Shown: positions 25,228 through 33,183 of the stretch, piece by piece | How the letters are laid out: every line of letters begins with the position of its first letter | Position numbering within the stretch: position 1 is the first letter of the stretch | From: G965240465 sp965249525 | GTDB lineage: Bacteria > SAR324 > JACQKK01 | Reading direction: 5' to 3' | DNA length: 64,000 bases | Assembly: GCA_965249525.1 (NCBI GenBank) | Contig: OZ252237.1 | Location: 124,001 to 188,000, forward strand | The notes under the pieces: model-generated | Told to the model about the DNA's origin: nothing | The model's input: only the letters and a program-made list of their open reading frames with translations | Databases searched by the model: none | Translations under genes and position numbers: made by a program

Positions 25228-26346
25228 TTAAATGGACAGGGAAGGAATCTGAACAGTATCGTTATAACAACCAGACCTAGATGATTTAAGGAACTCAGCC
25301 AAGGGTTTGTTCTTTATTTGTACTTGCTGGGAATATTGTTGTGTCAAGGCTTTTAGCTGTTGGGCAGCAGCATAAAGATCTTGGCTGTCCACCACCATAG
25401 CCCAGTTGCGTTGACCAATGGAGCGACGATAGCAGGGATCATAATAGGTTTCCAGCAGTACTTGGGCAACCATTTCCAGTTGTCCTTGTTGCAGCCAGCG
25501 GTACAGCTGACGCAGTTGTTTTTTTCCCAGCAGCATTTTTAGGCTATTCATAGCAGTCTCTAGTGCTGCGGGTTGATTGGCGACCAAGTTGCCGTAATCT
25601 TGCACAATGCGTTGGATGCGTATTTTCATTGGGGCATTAATCCACACTTGTGGACTATGACGTATCCCCCGATGCAAGGTGTGAGGCAGCAGCAAAGGAC
25701 CAATTTTGGAACTTTCTGCTTCTACCCACACTGGCTGGGTAAGATCCAGTTTTTCTAGTGCCAACCACAGACGAGCCTCAAATTGCTGTTGGGTATGTGT
25801 CTGCATGCCCACGCCGCCAAATAAAGAACCACGATGTTGTGCCAGGTCTTCTAAATCCAAGTGGTTGTCCAGCAGTTGCAGCAGGCGTGTTTTGCCCACT
25901 CCGGTAAAGCCTTGTAGTACCAGCATGCAGGGTGGTGTCAGCTGCTTCAGTCGTTTTAGCACCAAGTGACGGAATTCTTTATATCCTCCACTAAGCTGCC
26001 TGGCGGAAAATCCCCTTTGCTGCAGCAATTGGCTGACAGTTCCGGAACGCATTCCTCCGCGGGCACAATATATCAGCAGGTTCTTTTTTCCCCAGGCTTT
26101 GAATGGATGAAGAAAACTCTCTACCCGAGGAACAGCAACTTCCAACCCTTTGGCGATGGCCTGGATCTTACCGACAGTTTTGTACAACAAGCCGATTTCT
26201 GATCTCTCCACATTAGAAAACAACGGTAAATTGATTGCTGTGGGAATATAACCACCAGCAAATTCTGCTGGTGTTCGTACATCCACTGCCAGCGTGCCGT
26301 GGTTTAATTCGGAAAAAAGATCTTGTGTAGAGGTTGGCTTCACCAC
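25228..26346 (-). CDS. selU: tRNA 2-selenouridine synthase
   Basis: SelU (MnmH) replaces sulfur by selenium, through a geranylated intermediate, at the wobble 2-thiouridine of certain tRNAs. The 372-residue protein starts with a rhodanese domain whose catalytic loop is CARGGMRS (about residues 92-99) and continues with a P-loop domain, GFTGVGKTRLLQ. Length and order match the family. The start is GTG at 26346 or the adjacent in-frame GTG. Its selenophosphate donor gene selD is not in this window. Confidence 0.9.
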   Translation of the reverse strand: MVKPTSTQDLFSELNHGTLAVDVRTPAEFAGGYIPTAINLPLFSNVERSEIGLLYKTVGKIQAIAKGLEVAVPRVESFLHPFKAWGKKNLLIYCARGGMRSGTVSQLLQQRGFSARQLSGGYKEFRHLVLKRLKQLTPPCMLVLQGFTGVGKTRLLQLLDNHLDLEDLAQHRGSLFGGVGMQTHTQQQFEARLWLALEKLDLTQPVWVEAESSKIGPLLLPHTLHRGIRHSPQVWINAPMKIRIQRIVQDYGNLVANQPAALETAMNSLKMLLGKKQLRQLYRWLQQGQLEMVAQVLLETYYDPCYRRSIGQRNWAMVVDSQDLYAAAQQLKALTQQYSQQVQIKNKPLAEFLKSSRSGCYNDTVQIPSLSI

Positions 26347-26555
26347 AGGTCTTCTTTGCTGCTCATCAGGTTGGTTTCAAGCGGCTTGCGGTTGCCTAAC
26401 TTCCTACTGGGAAATATGTACAAAGGGGATTGTATACAAAAGCAACTGGCACCCACTCGGATTTAGAACCCAGCTTTGTCGCTTATTCCCATTTGTTAGC
26501 AACTGTTGTTTTTTTCATTGGGGGATGGCTTTGCTGCGCTTGCAGCCAAAAAACT

Positions 26556-27644
26556 TCAGTTGCTGACTGTTGCGAGGGATTTGGCTTGGTCATCTCCATT
26601 GGCAGCATTCACTGTGGCTGCTGAAGAGTCAACTTGATGCGATAGGTTATACTTTTTTCGCACCAATGTTTCCAGTCGTTCAGCCAGTGCAATTTGGCTC
26701 TGTAGAAACTGCTTGGAGTTTTCTCGTCCTTGCCCAATGCGTTGGTCTTCAAAAGAAAACCAGGTGCCTGATTTTTGTACCAGTCCTGCTTCTAAAGCCA
26801 TGTCCAGCAATGAACCCGTGCGCGATATCCCCTCGCGATGCATGATGTCAAATTCCACCTGGCGAAACGGTGGAGCCACCTTGTTTTTTACTACTTTTAC
26901 CCGCACGCGTGCGCCTGTAATATATTCACCTTCCTTGATGGCGCTAATTTTCCGCACATCAATGCGCAAGGTGGAATAAAATTTCAGCGCATTTCCTCCT
27001 GTAGTAGTTTCTGGATTGCCAAACACCACTCCCACTTTCATTCGCAGCTGGTTGATGAAAATCACTGTAGCCCTAGATTTGGCAATCACTGCTGTCAATT
27101 TACGCAGAGCTTGTGACATTAGTCGCGCCTGTTGAGCCATATGAGCATCTCCCATACCGCCTTCCAATTCGTTTTTTGGAACCAATGCTGCTACCGAATC
27201 CACCACAACCAAATCTACCGCTCCACTGCGCACCAAAATCTCCACAATTTCTAAAGCTTGTTCTCCGTAATCAGGCTGAGACAGCAGCAGCTCCTTGGTT
27301 TGTACTCCAATCAGACGTGCATAACGCATGTCTAATGCGTGTTCAGCATCCACATACGCTGCTGTCCCTCCCATTTTCTGGACTTCGGCTGCTGCATGTA
27401 GAGCCAAGGTGGTCTTGCCTGAGGCTTCTGGGCCATAGATCTCGGTGGTGCGTCCTCTAGGATAGCCGCCCACTCCCAAGGCAATATCTAGCCCGATGTT
27501 ACCACTGGGTATCACTTCTATCGGCACCACTTGTTCCGAATCCATTCGCATAATGGCGCCTTTGCCATAAAGGCGCTCTACTTGAGCAATAGCCATATCA
27601 ATGGCTTGTTGTTTCTCATTTTGTTCGTTTTTATTGCCGGGCAC
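26556..27644 (-). CDS. recA: Recombinase RecA
   Basis: RecA polymerises on single-stranded DNA, drives strand exchange and activates LexA cleavage. Walker A GPEASGKTTLALH, VVDSVAALVPK and the L2 loop FGNPETTTGGNALKFY are intact; the C-terminus is acidic-poor and variable. I place the start at GTG 27644 because a strong AAGGAGG lies 5 bases upstream of it; the longer frame to 27683 would put that ribosome site inside the gene. The mature length is 362 residues. RecX is not next to it. Confidence 0.96.
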   Translation of the reverse strand: MPGNKNEQNEKQQAIDMAIAQVERLYGKGAIMRMDSEQVVPIEVIPSGNIGLDIALGVGGYPRGRTTEIYGPEASGKTTLALHAAAEVQKMGGTAAYVDAEHALDMRYARLIGVQTKELLLSQPDYGEQALEIVEILVRSGAVDLVVVDSVAALVPKNELEGGMGDAHMAQQARLMSQALRKLTAVIAKSRATVIFINQLRMKVGVVFGNPETTTGGNALKFYSTLRIDVRKISAIKEGEYITGARVRVKVVKNKVAPPFRQVEFDIMHREGISRTGSLLDMALEAGLVQKSGTWFSFEDQRIGQGRENSKQFLQSQIALAERLETLVRKKYNLSHQVDSSAATVNAANGDDQAKSLATVSN

Positions 27645-28026
27645 CGCAGCCTCCTTCCTTAGATATGTTAAGCTCTTGGCCAAAAGCCTCTAAGTGATTA
27701 GTTGTGTGCTGTTTATTCAACAATAAATATCTTCATGGCAGGAATACTGCCCGAGAATACAGCAAATCTGTTTGGCTATAAATTATTTATTTTTTGCTCT
27801 TTTATCTGCATGTCCACCAAAGGCTACAGCCAAAATTTTTTCAGACGCCAAGAGTTAACTTGTAATGCAACCGATTGTAATTGGTGTAGCAAGTTTCTGT
27901 CAAGCAAAAAAAATGTGTTTGACAAAAAAAGTTTGAGTTGGACAAGGAATTTAACATACGATAGCAAGTATTCTCTACTTGTCAGCCTGCCATGGCAAGC
28001 TGGCAGACGAACCTGACATACCCATG
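27645..28026. other. Intergenic region between nadK and recA
   Basis: This 382-base spacer must carry the recA promoter and the 3' end of the nadK unit. It includes the LexA-like site reported separately and a small stem CTGCCA/TGGCAG near 27990-28009. A 104-codon plus-strand frame (27702-28016) has no recognisable domain, and I do not count it as a gene. Confidence 0.45.
27747..27762 (-). promoter_or_regulatory. Candidate LexA (SOS) box upstream of recA
   Basis: CTGCCCGAGAATACAG fits the gammaproteobacterial LexA pattern CTG-N10-CAG; read on the minus strand it begins CTGTATTC, matching the consensus left half well and the right half poorly. It lies about 100 bases upstream of the recA start. 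RecA is commonly SOS-regulated, which supports the call. Confidence 0.45.
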
Positions 28027-28863
28027 CTAATGCCAAGACAGGCAGTTAGAAAGATTGCGGAAGAAGAAATCTGCTTCCAAAAACAACAGTGTGGCAGGTT
28101 TGGAAACCGCACGCAGGGTAATAGATTCTCCTTCTTTGAGCATGGATTTCTCAACACCATCTACGTACAGTCTGGCTGTTTCCCCAGGCATAAGGCGATT
28201 GAGTTTTAAGTGAATATCTGCAGAGTCTGGCAGAATCAGTGGACGAGAACTGAAGTTATATTCGTTTACACCGCTGAGTACCAGACACTGGGCATTAGGC
28301 ATTACAATAGGACCACCACAAGAAAGCAAATAAGCGGTACTGCCGGTGGGGGTGCCTACTATCACACCATCTCCGCGGATACTGCGAATGCGCGCCCCGT
28401 TGACGAATACTTCCAGATTCAACATACGCCAAGAACTGCGCAAAGCCACTTCATTTACCACCAAGGTACGACCAGCAGGATGGGCACATTCCAACAGTAA
28501 TCGTTTACTAGCCACATAATCTCCGTATAATAGCCGCTCTATGACGTTTTCCAGGTCATCGCTTTCAGCAGCGGTTAAAAATCCTATGCCACCGTAATTA
28601 ATCGCCAACACAGGACAATGGGGCAACATCGCCAAAGCTTTCAACACACTGCCATCACCACCCAGTACAATGATTAAATCCAATGGCTGTTCTGGGGGGC
28701 TATGCTGTAACAGGCAGGTAGCAATGCTTTCTTTTCGTAAGCGTTCCTGTACCCGTAGCAATGCTGCCTTTAATTTTTCTTGTTGTGGGGGAGTTGATGA
28801 AGGGAAGTCGTGCTGACGTGATAAAATGCCGACACGATTCAATTTCAACTTAGGAGAAGGCAT
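28027..28863 (-). CDS. nadK: NAD kinase
   Basis: The enzyme phosphorylates NAD to NADP. The 278-residue protein has the diagnostic LGGDGSVL (about residues 67-74), a glycine-rich NYGGIGFLT, the NE-containing VVNEVALR and the conserved GTPTGSTAYLLSCGGP. Length matches bacterial NAD kinases. It is the last of a three-gene run ihfB, TPR protein, nadK on the minus strand, 33 bases after the TPR gene. Confidence 0.93.
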   Translation of the reverse strand: MPSPKLKLNRVGILSRQHDFPSSTPPQQEKLKAALLRVQERLRKESIATCLLQHSPPEQPLDLIIVLGGDGSVLKALAMLPHCPVLAINYGGIGFLTAAESDDLENVIERLLYGDYVASKRLLLECAHPAGRTLVVNEVALRSSWRMLNLEVFVNGARIRSIRGDGVIVGTPTGSTAYLLSCGGPIVMPNAQCLVLSGVNEYNFSSRPLILPDSADIHLKLNRLMPGETARLYVDGVEKSMLKEGESITLRAVSKPATLLFLEADFFFRNLSNCLSWH

Positions 28864-28896
28864 AGTTTCTTAGAACATGTTGGGGAGAAACAGAGA

Positions 28897-29793
28897 TTAG
28901 CGTGGTGCGCTGCGGCCAGGTGCAAGATGGCGTTGTTGCAAACGGCGTGGTCGGGGGCGAGGGGTTTCGGGTGTGTCAGGAATTGGCGAGGGGGCAGACG
29001 GCGAGAAAGATCTATCAATAGGTGGTCCGAGGACATCGGTGGGGGCGTTTTGTTGAGTATTGAGCGCCCGTTGGCCACAAATATGCAGTTTTTGTGAGAC
29101 TCTCAGTTGATCTTGTTCCATACCTACCTGATCATACAAGCGTGAGAGCAACACCAGAGGCTCTAATGCTTCTTTTAGGCGATGCTGCTTGGTCAACAGG
29201 TTTTGTAGTTCTTCCAGCAAAGGGGCAGCCTCAGAAGGTTCGCCCATTTGAATAAAACATTGGGAGAGTATGAGCAAAGCCTCAGAATAAGTGGCGCTGT
29301 GAAGATGGGAGACGGTTAAACGTCGCGCTTGCTGAAAGAGATCAATGGCGGTGGAGAGGTTATCTCGTTCTTTAAACAGACTGGCTTGGCGAACAAGTAC
29401 ATGGGCATGTAGTAACTTGAATTCACCCCACGCAGCTAATTCTGCTGCTGTGCGGTAGTGCCCAACTGCACGAGGCCAGTGAAGCTCATCGGTGATGCTG
29501 TCTGCCAAGTGACAAAGCAGCAAAGCTTTGCCATACAACTCATCAAGATGTACGTAACCCTGCATGATTTGAGGAAACAGGTTTTCTGCCTCTTCCCCTT
29601 TGCCTTCTATACAAAATGCAAGCATCTTGTGGTGGCGTGCCAGCGTAGCCATGTGTAAGTCGCCATTTTCATCAAATACCGCCAGCGCTTTGTCTAGGTG
29701 AGTGATACCCGCATGGGTACTTTGCTTGTATACCCACGACACGCCTTTTTGGTACCAGTTGTGCGCAGTCTGTACGGTGTGAGGGGAAAACAT
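28897..29793 (-). CDS. TPR-like repeat protein, function unknown
   Basis: The roughly 298-residue protein consists of helical hairpin repeats of TPR type (HTVQTAHNWYQKGVSWVYKQ, ARHHKMLAFCIEGKGEEAEN, AVGHYRTAAELAAWGEFKLL, SEALLILSQCFIQMGEPSEA). The last 45 residues are a Pro/Arg-rich tail, probably disordered. A scaffold or partner-binding role is inferred; no catalytic motif is visible. I use the ATG at 29793; the frame continues upstream to a TTG at 29922, 4 bases after ihfB, so a longer product is possible. Confidence 0.6.
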   Translation of the reverse strand: MFSPHTVQTAHNWYQKGVSWVYKQSTHAGITHLDKALAVFDENGDLHMATLARHHKMLAFCIEGKGEEAENLFPQIMQGYVHLDELYGKALLLCHLADSITDELHWPRAVGHYRTAAELAAWGEFKLLHAHVLVRQASLFKERDNLSTAIDLFQQARRLTVSHLHSATYSEALLILSQCFIQMGEPSEAAPLLEELQNLLTKQHRLKEALEPLVLLSRLYDQVGMEQDQLRVSQKLHICGQRALNTQQNAPTDVLGPPIDRSFSPSAPSPIPDTPETPRPRPRRLQQRHLAPGRSAPR

Positions 29794-29925
29794 TAGAACA
29801 CCATAACTACCACCCGCCTCTTTGGCGCAAAGTTGGCCAATTTCCCTTGCTGCCTGCTTATTGATGGTCTTCGTATCTAAACCTGCTGAATAGCAGTGCC
29901 TATCTATTAAATATCCCAGCAATCA

Positions 29926-30225
29926 TCACTTTGTTGAGCGATTGACAACATACACCCGTTGACGTATGTCCTTGCCGGCTTTGAATGTGGGAAGTTTTTT
30001 GGGCCTCACCCATACCGATTCGCTGGTTTTAGGATTCCGACCCATGTACGTTTGGTAAGATTTAAGCGTAAATACACCAAACCCTCGGATTTCTACCTTT
30101 TCTCCATTGTTGATGGCTTTTTTAATGCTATCAAAAAACAAATGAATTGATTGACTGGTGAGTTTCTTTTGGTGGGCGTCGCTATGCTTTTGAGACAATT
30201 GCGAGATGAGTTGCGACCTATTCAC
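29926..30225 (-). CDS. ihfB: Integration host factor beta-like DNA-binding protein
   Basis: The 99-residue protein belongs to the HU/IHF family: MNRSQLISQLSQ at the start, the central VEIRGFGVFTL, and the DNA-binding arm with GRNPKTSESV, followed by LPTFKAGKDIRQRV. The arm proline and the variable tail resemble IHF beta more than HU. IHF bends DNA at specific sites and supports sigma-54 promoters, which fits the presence of NtrX. GTG start with AAGGGG upstream. Confidence 0.85.
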   Translation of the reverse strand: MNRSQLISQLSQKHSDAHQKKLTSQSIHLFFDSIKKAINNGEKVEIRGFGVFTLKSYQTYMGRNPKTSESVWVRPKKLPTFKAGKDIRQRVYVVNRSTK

Positions 30226-30594
30226 GGCTAACCCCTTTTCATTGGTCTTATAGGTGTAAATGTTGGTGGCATAGCTACGATAAACTATGAACCATTCAAC
30301 CAGTTATTGATGCCAATTGCAGGACCTAAAAGAACACTGTTGCCGCTAGGCAGGTTGCTTTGGTTTGCCATTTGTCTTTCTGCTGAAAGGGCAGATTTTT
30401 AGCAATATAGAGTTCATCGGTTGCCTGCGGGTTCGCTTGACAGCTACGTCAGCTTCTCTCATGCATCTTTAATGATGCTTAGAACTCCTCTGTGTACCTT
30501 TTCTTTATACTTGGATGGCAATGAATGTGCAATGAAGAAATGGAGATTTATTTACAGGCGTACATATTGTGAGGAGCACTCTCTTTATAACAGG
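30226..30594. other. Non-coding region upstream of ihfB
   Basis: These 369 bases lie between the end of the deoxyhypusine-synthase-like gene and ihfB, both minus-strand, and should hold the ihfB promoter. TCTGC/GCAGA around 30380-30397 followed by TTTTT on the plus strand forms a small terminator-like stem, but no plus-strand gene precedes it. I see no convincing small gene. Confidence 0.35.
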
Positions 30595-31563
30595 TTACTC
30601 TTTGCTGAAGGAGCTTTTTTCTTTCAACAACAAAAACACTGACTGCCAAAACAAGGGAATCATCAGCTCATGATGGCCAATGAGGGTATAACCTTTTCCT
30701 CCGTTGCGGGTAGGACGCCGCACCACATTTTCTTGCGAGCGGTAATGTCGCAGCATATCAAAATTCACTGACGCAAATTGGTGTGCACGATATCCCAGAT
30801 TACGTACTACTGTAAGTGCCTTTAAAAAGACTTCGGGCAAAATCACCGCAGAACCAAACAGCAGCGAGACTCCACCCTCTAAGCGGGTGAGTTGTTGGCA
30901 AAGGATGCGGAAATCCAAGTAGCTTGTTTGACCAATAGCAGCACCGTCGGCTTCTGGGTGTTGATGGATGGTTTCAGTGCCGATAGCAGGGTGGACTGTG
31001 AGGGGGATGCCATTTTGCCAGGCTGAGAGGGTAAGACTGAGATGGGCATGAGGAGGATTGAGGTTTTCCAGTTTCCGAGCGATGGATTCTCCATATCCCC
31101 AGCCTTGTTTTGCTCCTTCTCGAACGGCTTGGTTTAACAAAACAGCAGTCTCTTTCACATAACCAAAGCGTCCGCTTTCTAGGTGCATGGCTACATCTTC
31201 CGAAGTACGTCCAAACATGGCCATTTCAAAGTCGTGGATAATCCCTGCGCCATTCATGGTCAGGCAGCCGATGGCTTTCCTTTTTAGTAATTCACAAAAT
31301 AAGGGAGAGAGACCGGTTTTTACCAAATGTGCACCCATCATGGTGAGTACCAGGCGTTGTTGAGAGATGGCTTGGGCGGTAAGTTCGGCAGTAGTTCTTA
31401 GGTCGCTAGCGGCGAGGATATGAGGTAGACCATGGAAAAAATCGGCGAAGCTTTGTTTGTCCAGGGTGCATTTGCCCAGCATGTGAATATCCACCTTGGT
31501 AGGGCGTTCTTCAAATGGGTAGCGTTTGACGTTACTGATGTCTAAAGGTGGGTAACGACTCAT
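30595..31563 (-). CDS. Conserved protein, distantly deoxyhypusine-synthase-like, function unknown
   Basis: The 322-residue protein has the glycine-rich pattern LTMMGAHLVKTGLSP and the stretch TMNGAGIIHDFEMAMFGRTS, followed by GRFGYVKET, which recall NAD-binding parts of bacterial deoxyhypusine-synthase-like proteins. The conserved active-site lysine of true deoxyhypusine synthase is not evident, and bacteria lack eIF5A, so a different substrate is likely. Its ATG overlaps the trpS stop by 4 bases, so the two genes are translationally coupled. I cannot assign a reaction. Confidence 0.55.
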   Translation of the reverse strand: MSRYPPLDISNVKRYPFEERPTKVDIHMLGKCTLDKQSFADFFHGLPHILAASDLRTTAELTAQAISQQRLVLTMMGAHLVKTGLSPLFCELLKRKAIGCLTMNGAGIIHDFEMAMFGRTSEDVAMHLESGRFGYVKETAVLLNQAVREGAKQGWGYGESIARKLENLNPPHAHLSLTLSAWQNGIPLTVHPAIGTETIHQHPEADGAAIGQTSYLDFRILCQQLTRLEGGVSLLFGSAVILPEVFLKALTVVRNLGYRAHQFASVNFDMLRHYRSQENVVRRPTRNGGKGYTLIGHHELMIPLFWQSVFLLLKEKSSFSKE

Positions 31564-32564
31564 GGATGAAGAGAAGACAGAGTTTGTGGGGGCAGGCCCA
31601 TGGCTTTGCGGGCGCGTGTAAGGACTTGACGGGCAGTGGTGCTTGCTTTGGCTGCGCCAGCTGTCAAAATGGCAGTTAGTTTTTCTGGTTGCTGCATCAA
31701 AGTGAAATAGCGCTCGCGGCTGGATGCGATAGCGGTATTAATGGCATGAAAAGTGGCTTGTTTAATTTCTCCATAGCCCAAACCACCTTCACGATAGCGT
31801 TTGGCCCAATGGGCTTGTTCTTGGAGAGAGGCAAAATGGCGAAAGATTTGGAATACATTACATTGTTCAGGGTCTTTTGGGGCTTCTAAAGGGAGAGAAT
31901 CCGTTTGGATGCGCATCACCCTTTTTTTCAATTCGGCTTCTGAGGAGAATAAAGGCAGTTCGTTGCCGTAAGATTTACTCATTTTGCGTCCATCAATGCC
32001 GGGAATAGTGGCTACTTCTTTGGTGATACGGGCTTGGGGAAGAACAAAGGTTTCACCGAAATGATGATTGAAACGCTGGGCGATATCTCGAGCTATTTCT
32101 AGGTGTTGTTGTTGGTCTTTGCCAACAGGAACTTCATGAGCATCGTAAATCAGAATATCAGCAGCCATCAGTACGGGGTAAAAAAATACGCCGCTGACGA
32201 GGGAATCTTTGCGGCCTTTATCTTGGGCGTCTTTATAAGCGTGAGCGCGTTCTAGTAAGCCGTGGGGAGTGATGCAGTTGAGCAACCAGGCCAGTTCAGT
32301 GACTTGAGGGACATCGGATTGTCGGAAGAAAGCATGGCGGTCAAAATCCATCTCCAAAGCAGCAAAAATGGCAGTCAGCTGCAGGGTGTATTCTTTGAGT
32401 TTTTGGGGATTGTGGGTGGTGGTAAGTGCATGATAATCGGCGATGAAGTAGTAAGCTTGATGGGTTTTTTGTAAGGCCAGGGCGGGTTTAATCATGCCGA
32501 GGTAATTACCCAGATGCGGGGTGCCGCTGGGTTTAATACCAGAGAGCATGCGAAGAGTATTCAT
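31560..32564 (-). CDS. trpS: Tryptophanyl-tRNA synthetase
   Basis: The class I synthetase charges tRNA-Trp. The 334-residue protein has the ATP-binding HIGH-type motif in GTPHLGNYLGMI and KMSKS in DGRKMSKSYGN, with GKDQQQHLEIARDIA between them. Length matches bacterial TrpS. It is followed with a 4-base overlap by the deoxyhypusine-synthase-like gene. Its coding strand is C-rich from the start. Confidence 0.95.
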   Translation of the reverse strand: MNTLRMLSGIKPSGTPHLGNYLGMIKPALALQKTHQAYYFIADYHALTTTHNPQKLKEYTLQLTAIFAALEMDFDRHAFFRQSDVPQVTELAWLLNCITPHGLLERAHAYKDAQDKGRKDSLVSGVFFYPVLMAADILIYDAHEVPVGKDQQQHLEIARDIAQRFNHHFGETFVLPQARITKEVATIPGIDGRKMSKSYGNELPLFSSEAELKKRVMRIQTDSLPLEAPKDPEQCNVFQIFRHFASLQEQAHWAKRYREGGLGYGEIKQATFHAINTAIASSRERYFTLMQQPEKLTAILTAGAAKASTTARQVLTRARKAMGLPPQTLSSLHP

Positions 32565-32734
32565 AAAAGGAGAAAAGGGTAAATGTGGTTGATGGGTGTC
32601 AATAGCCAGCTTACGGCATCTCTTGGGCTTCTCACAAGCTGGGGAGAGAAGGAAAGGCTAGTTAAAGGAATTGCACATAGGACTTTGCTGCGCTAGCCTG
32701 ATAGACGTTTGTTGATGAAGTTCTGGGTAGGTGG

Positions 32735-32765
32735 TTGGAACGGGGAAAACAGCGGCCACTATAGA
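32735..32765 (+). promoter_or_regulatory. Candidate sigma-70 promoter for tRNA-Pro(GGG)
   Basis: TTGGAA (32735-32740) and TATAGA (32760-32765) are separated by 19 bases, and the -10 hexamer ends 15 bases before the tRNA. The wide spacer lowers confidence. Confidence 0.4.
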
Positions 32766-32780
32766 GTAGCAAGAAGCAAA

Positions 32781-32854
32781 CGGGGCGTGGCGCAGCCTGG
32801 TAGCGCGCACCCTTGGGGTGGGTGAGGTCAGAGGTTCAAATCCTCTCGTCCCGA
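32781..32854 (+). tRNA. tRNA-Pro(GGG)
   Basis: Acceptor CGGGGCG pairs with CGTCCCG (one G-U), the anticodon stem CACCC/GGGTG is perfect and the loop TTGGGGT puts anticodon GGG at 32815-32817. The T loop is GGTTCAAATCC. C1-G72 and an A discriminator fit proline tRNAs. CCA is not encoded. Confidence 0.95.
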
Positions 32855-32888
32855 TTGTCACAACGCAGGCAGCAAAAGGGTTAAGATT

Positions 32889-33023
32889 ATGGGCCTCGGC
32901 CGGCGACAACAAAGGAAAGATTCCATTTGGTGGGAGCATTTTTTGGGCTATAAGCGAGTATCGCTTGATGCCTTTGAGGAATGTACGGAAGAAGCCTTTG
33001 AGAATGGTTTATTCACAGGCTGA
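32889..33023 (+). CDS. Candidate small protein of 44 residues
   Basis: A 44-codon frame starts at ATG 32889 with AAGGG about 8 bases upstream, and ends TGA. The product begins MGLGRRQQRKDSIWWEHFLG and finishes with an acidic, Phe-rich C-terminal half (DAFEECTEEAFENG). Its composition is protein-like, but I recognise no family and there is no second line of evidence. It sits between tRNA-Pro and the histidine kinase. Confidence 0.3.
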   Translation: MGLGRRQQRKDSIWWEHFLGYKRVSLDAFEECTEEAFENGLFTG

Positions 33024-33183
33024 CAAATTTCACAGTTTCTTCACAGTTTCTTTTTATTTTTCTCACAAGCGTGCATTACGCTGTTCTATAGGGGGGTAGT
33101 TAGCTCTTAGTTGGGCTAGAATGGAATAGGCGGGCAAATACGGACACACAGTTGCTTGGGTGTAAGAAAATGTGGGGTGGACA

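Noticed and set aside
27702..28016. 104-codon plus-strand frame
   Set aside because: No ribosome site, no recognisable domain, and it covers the recA upstream control region.
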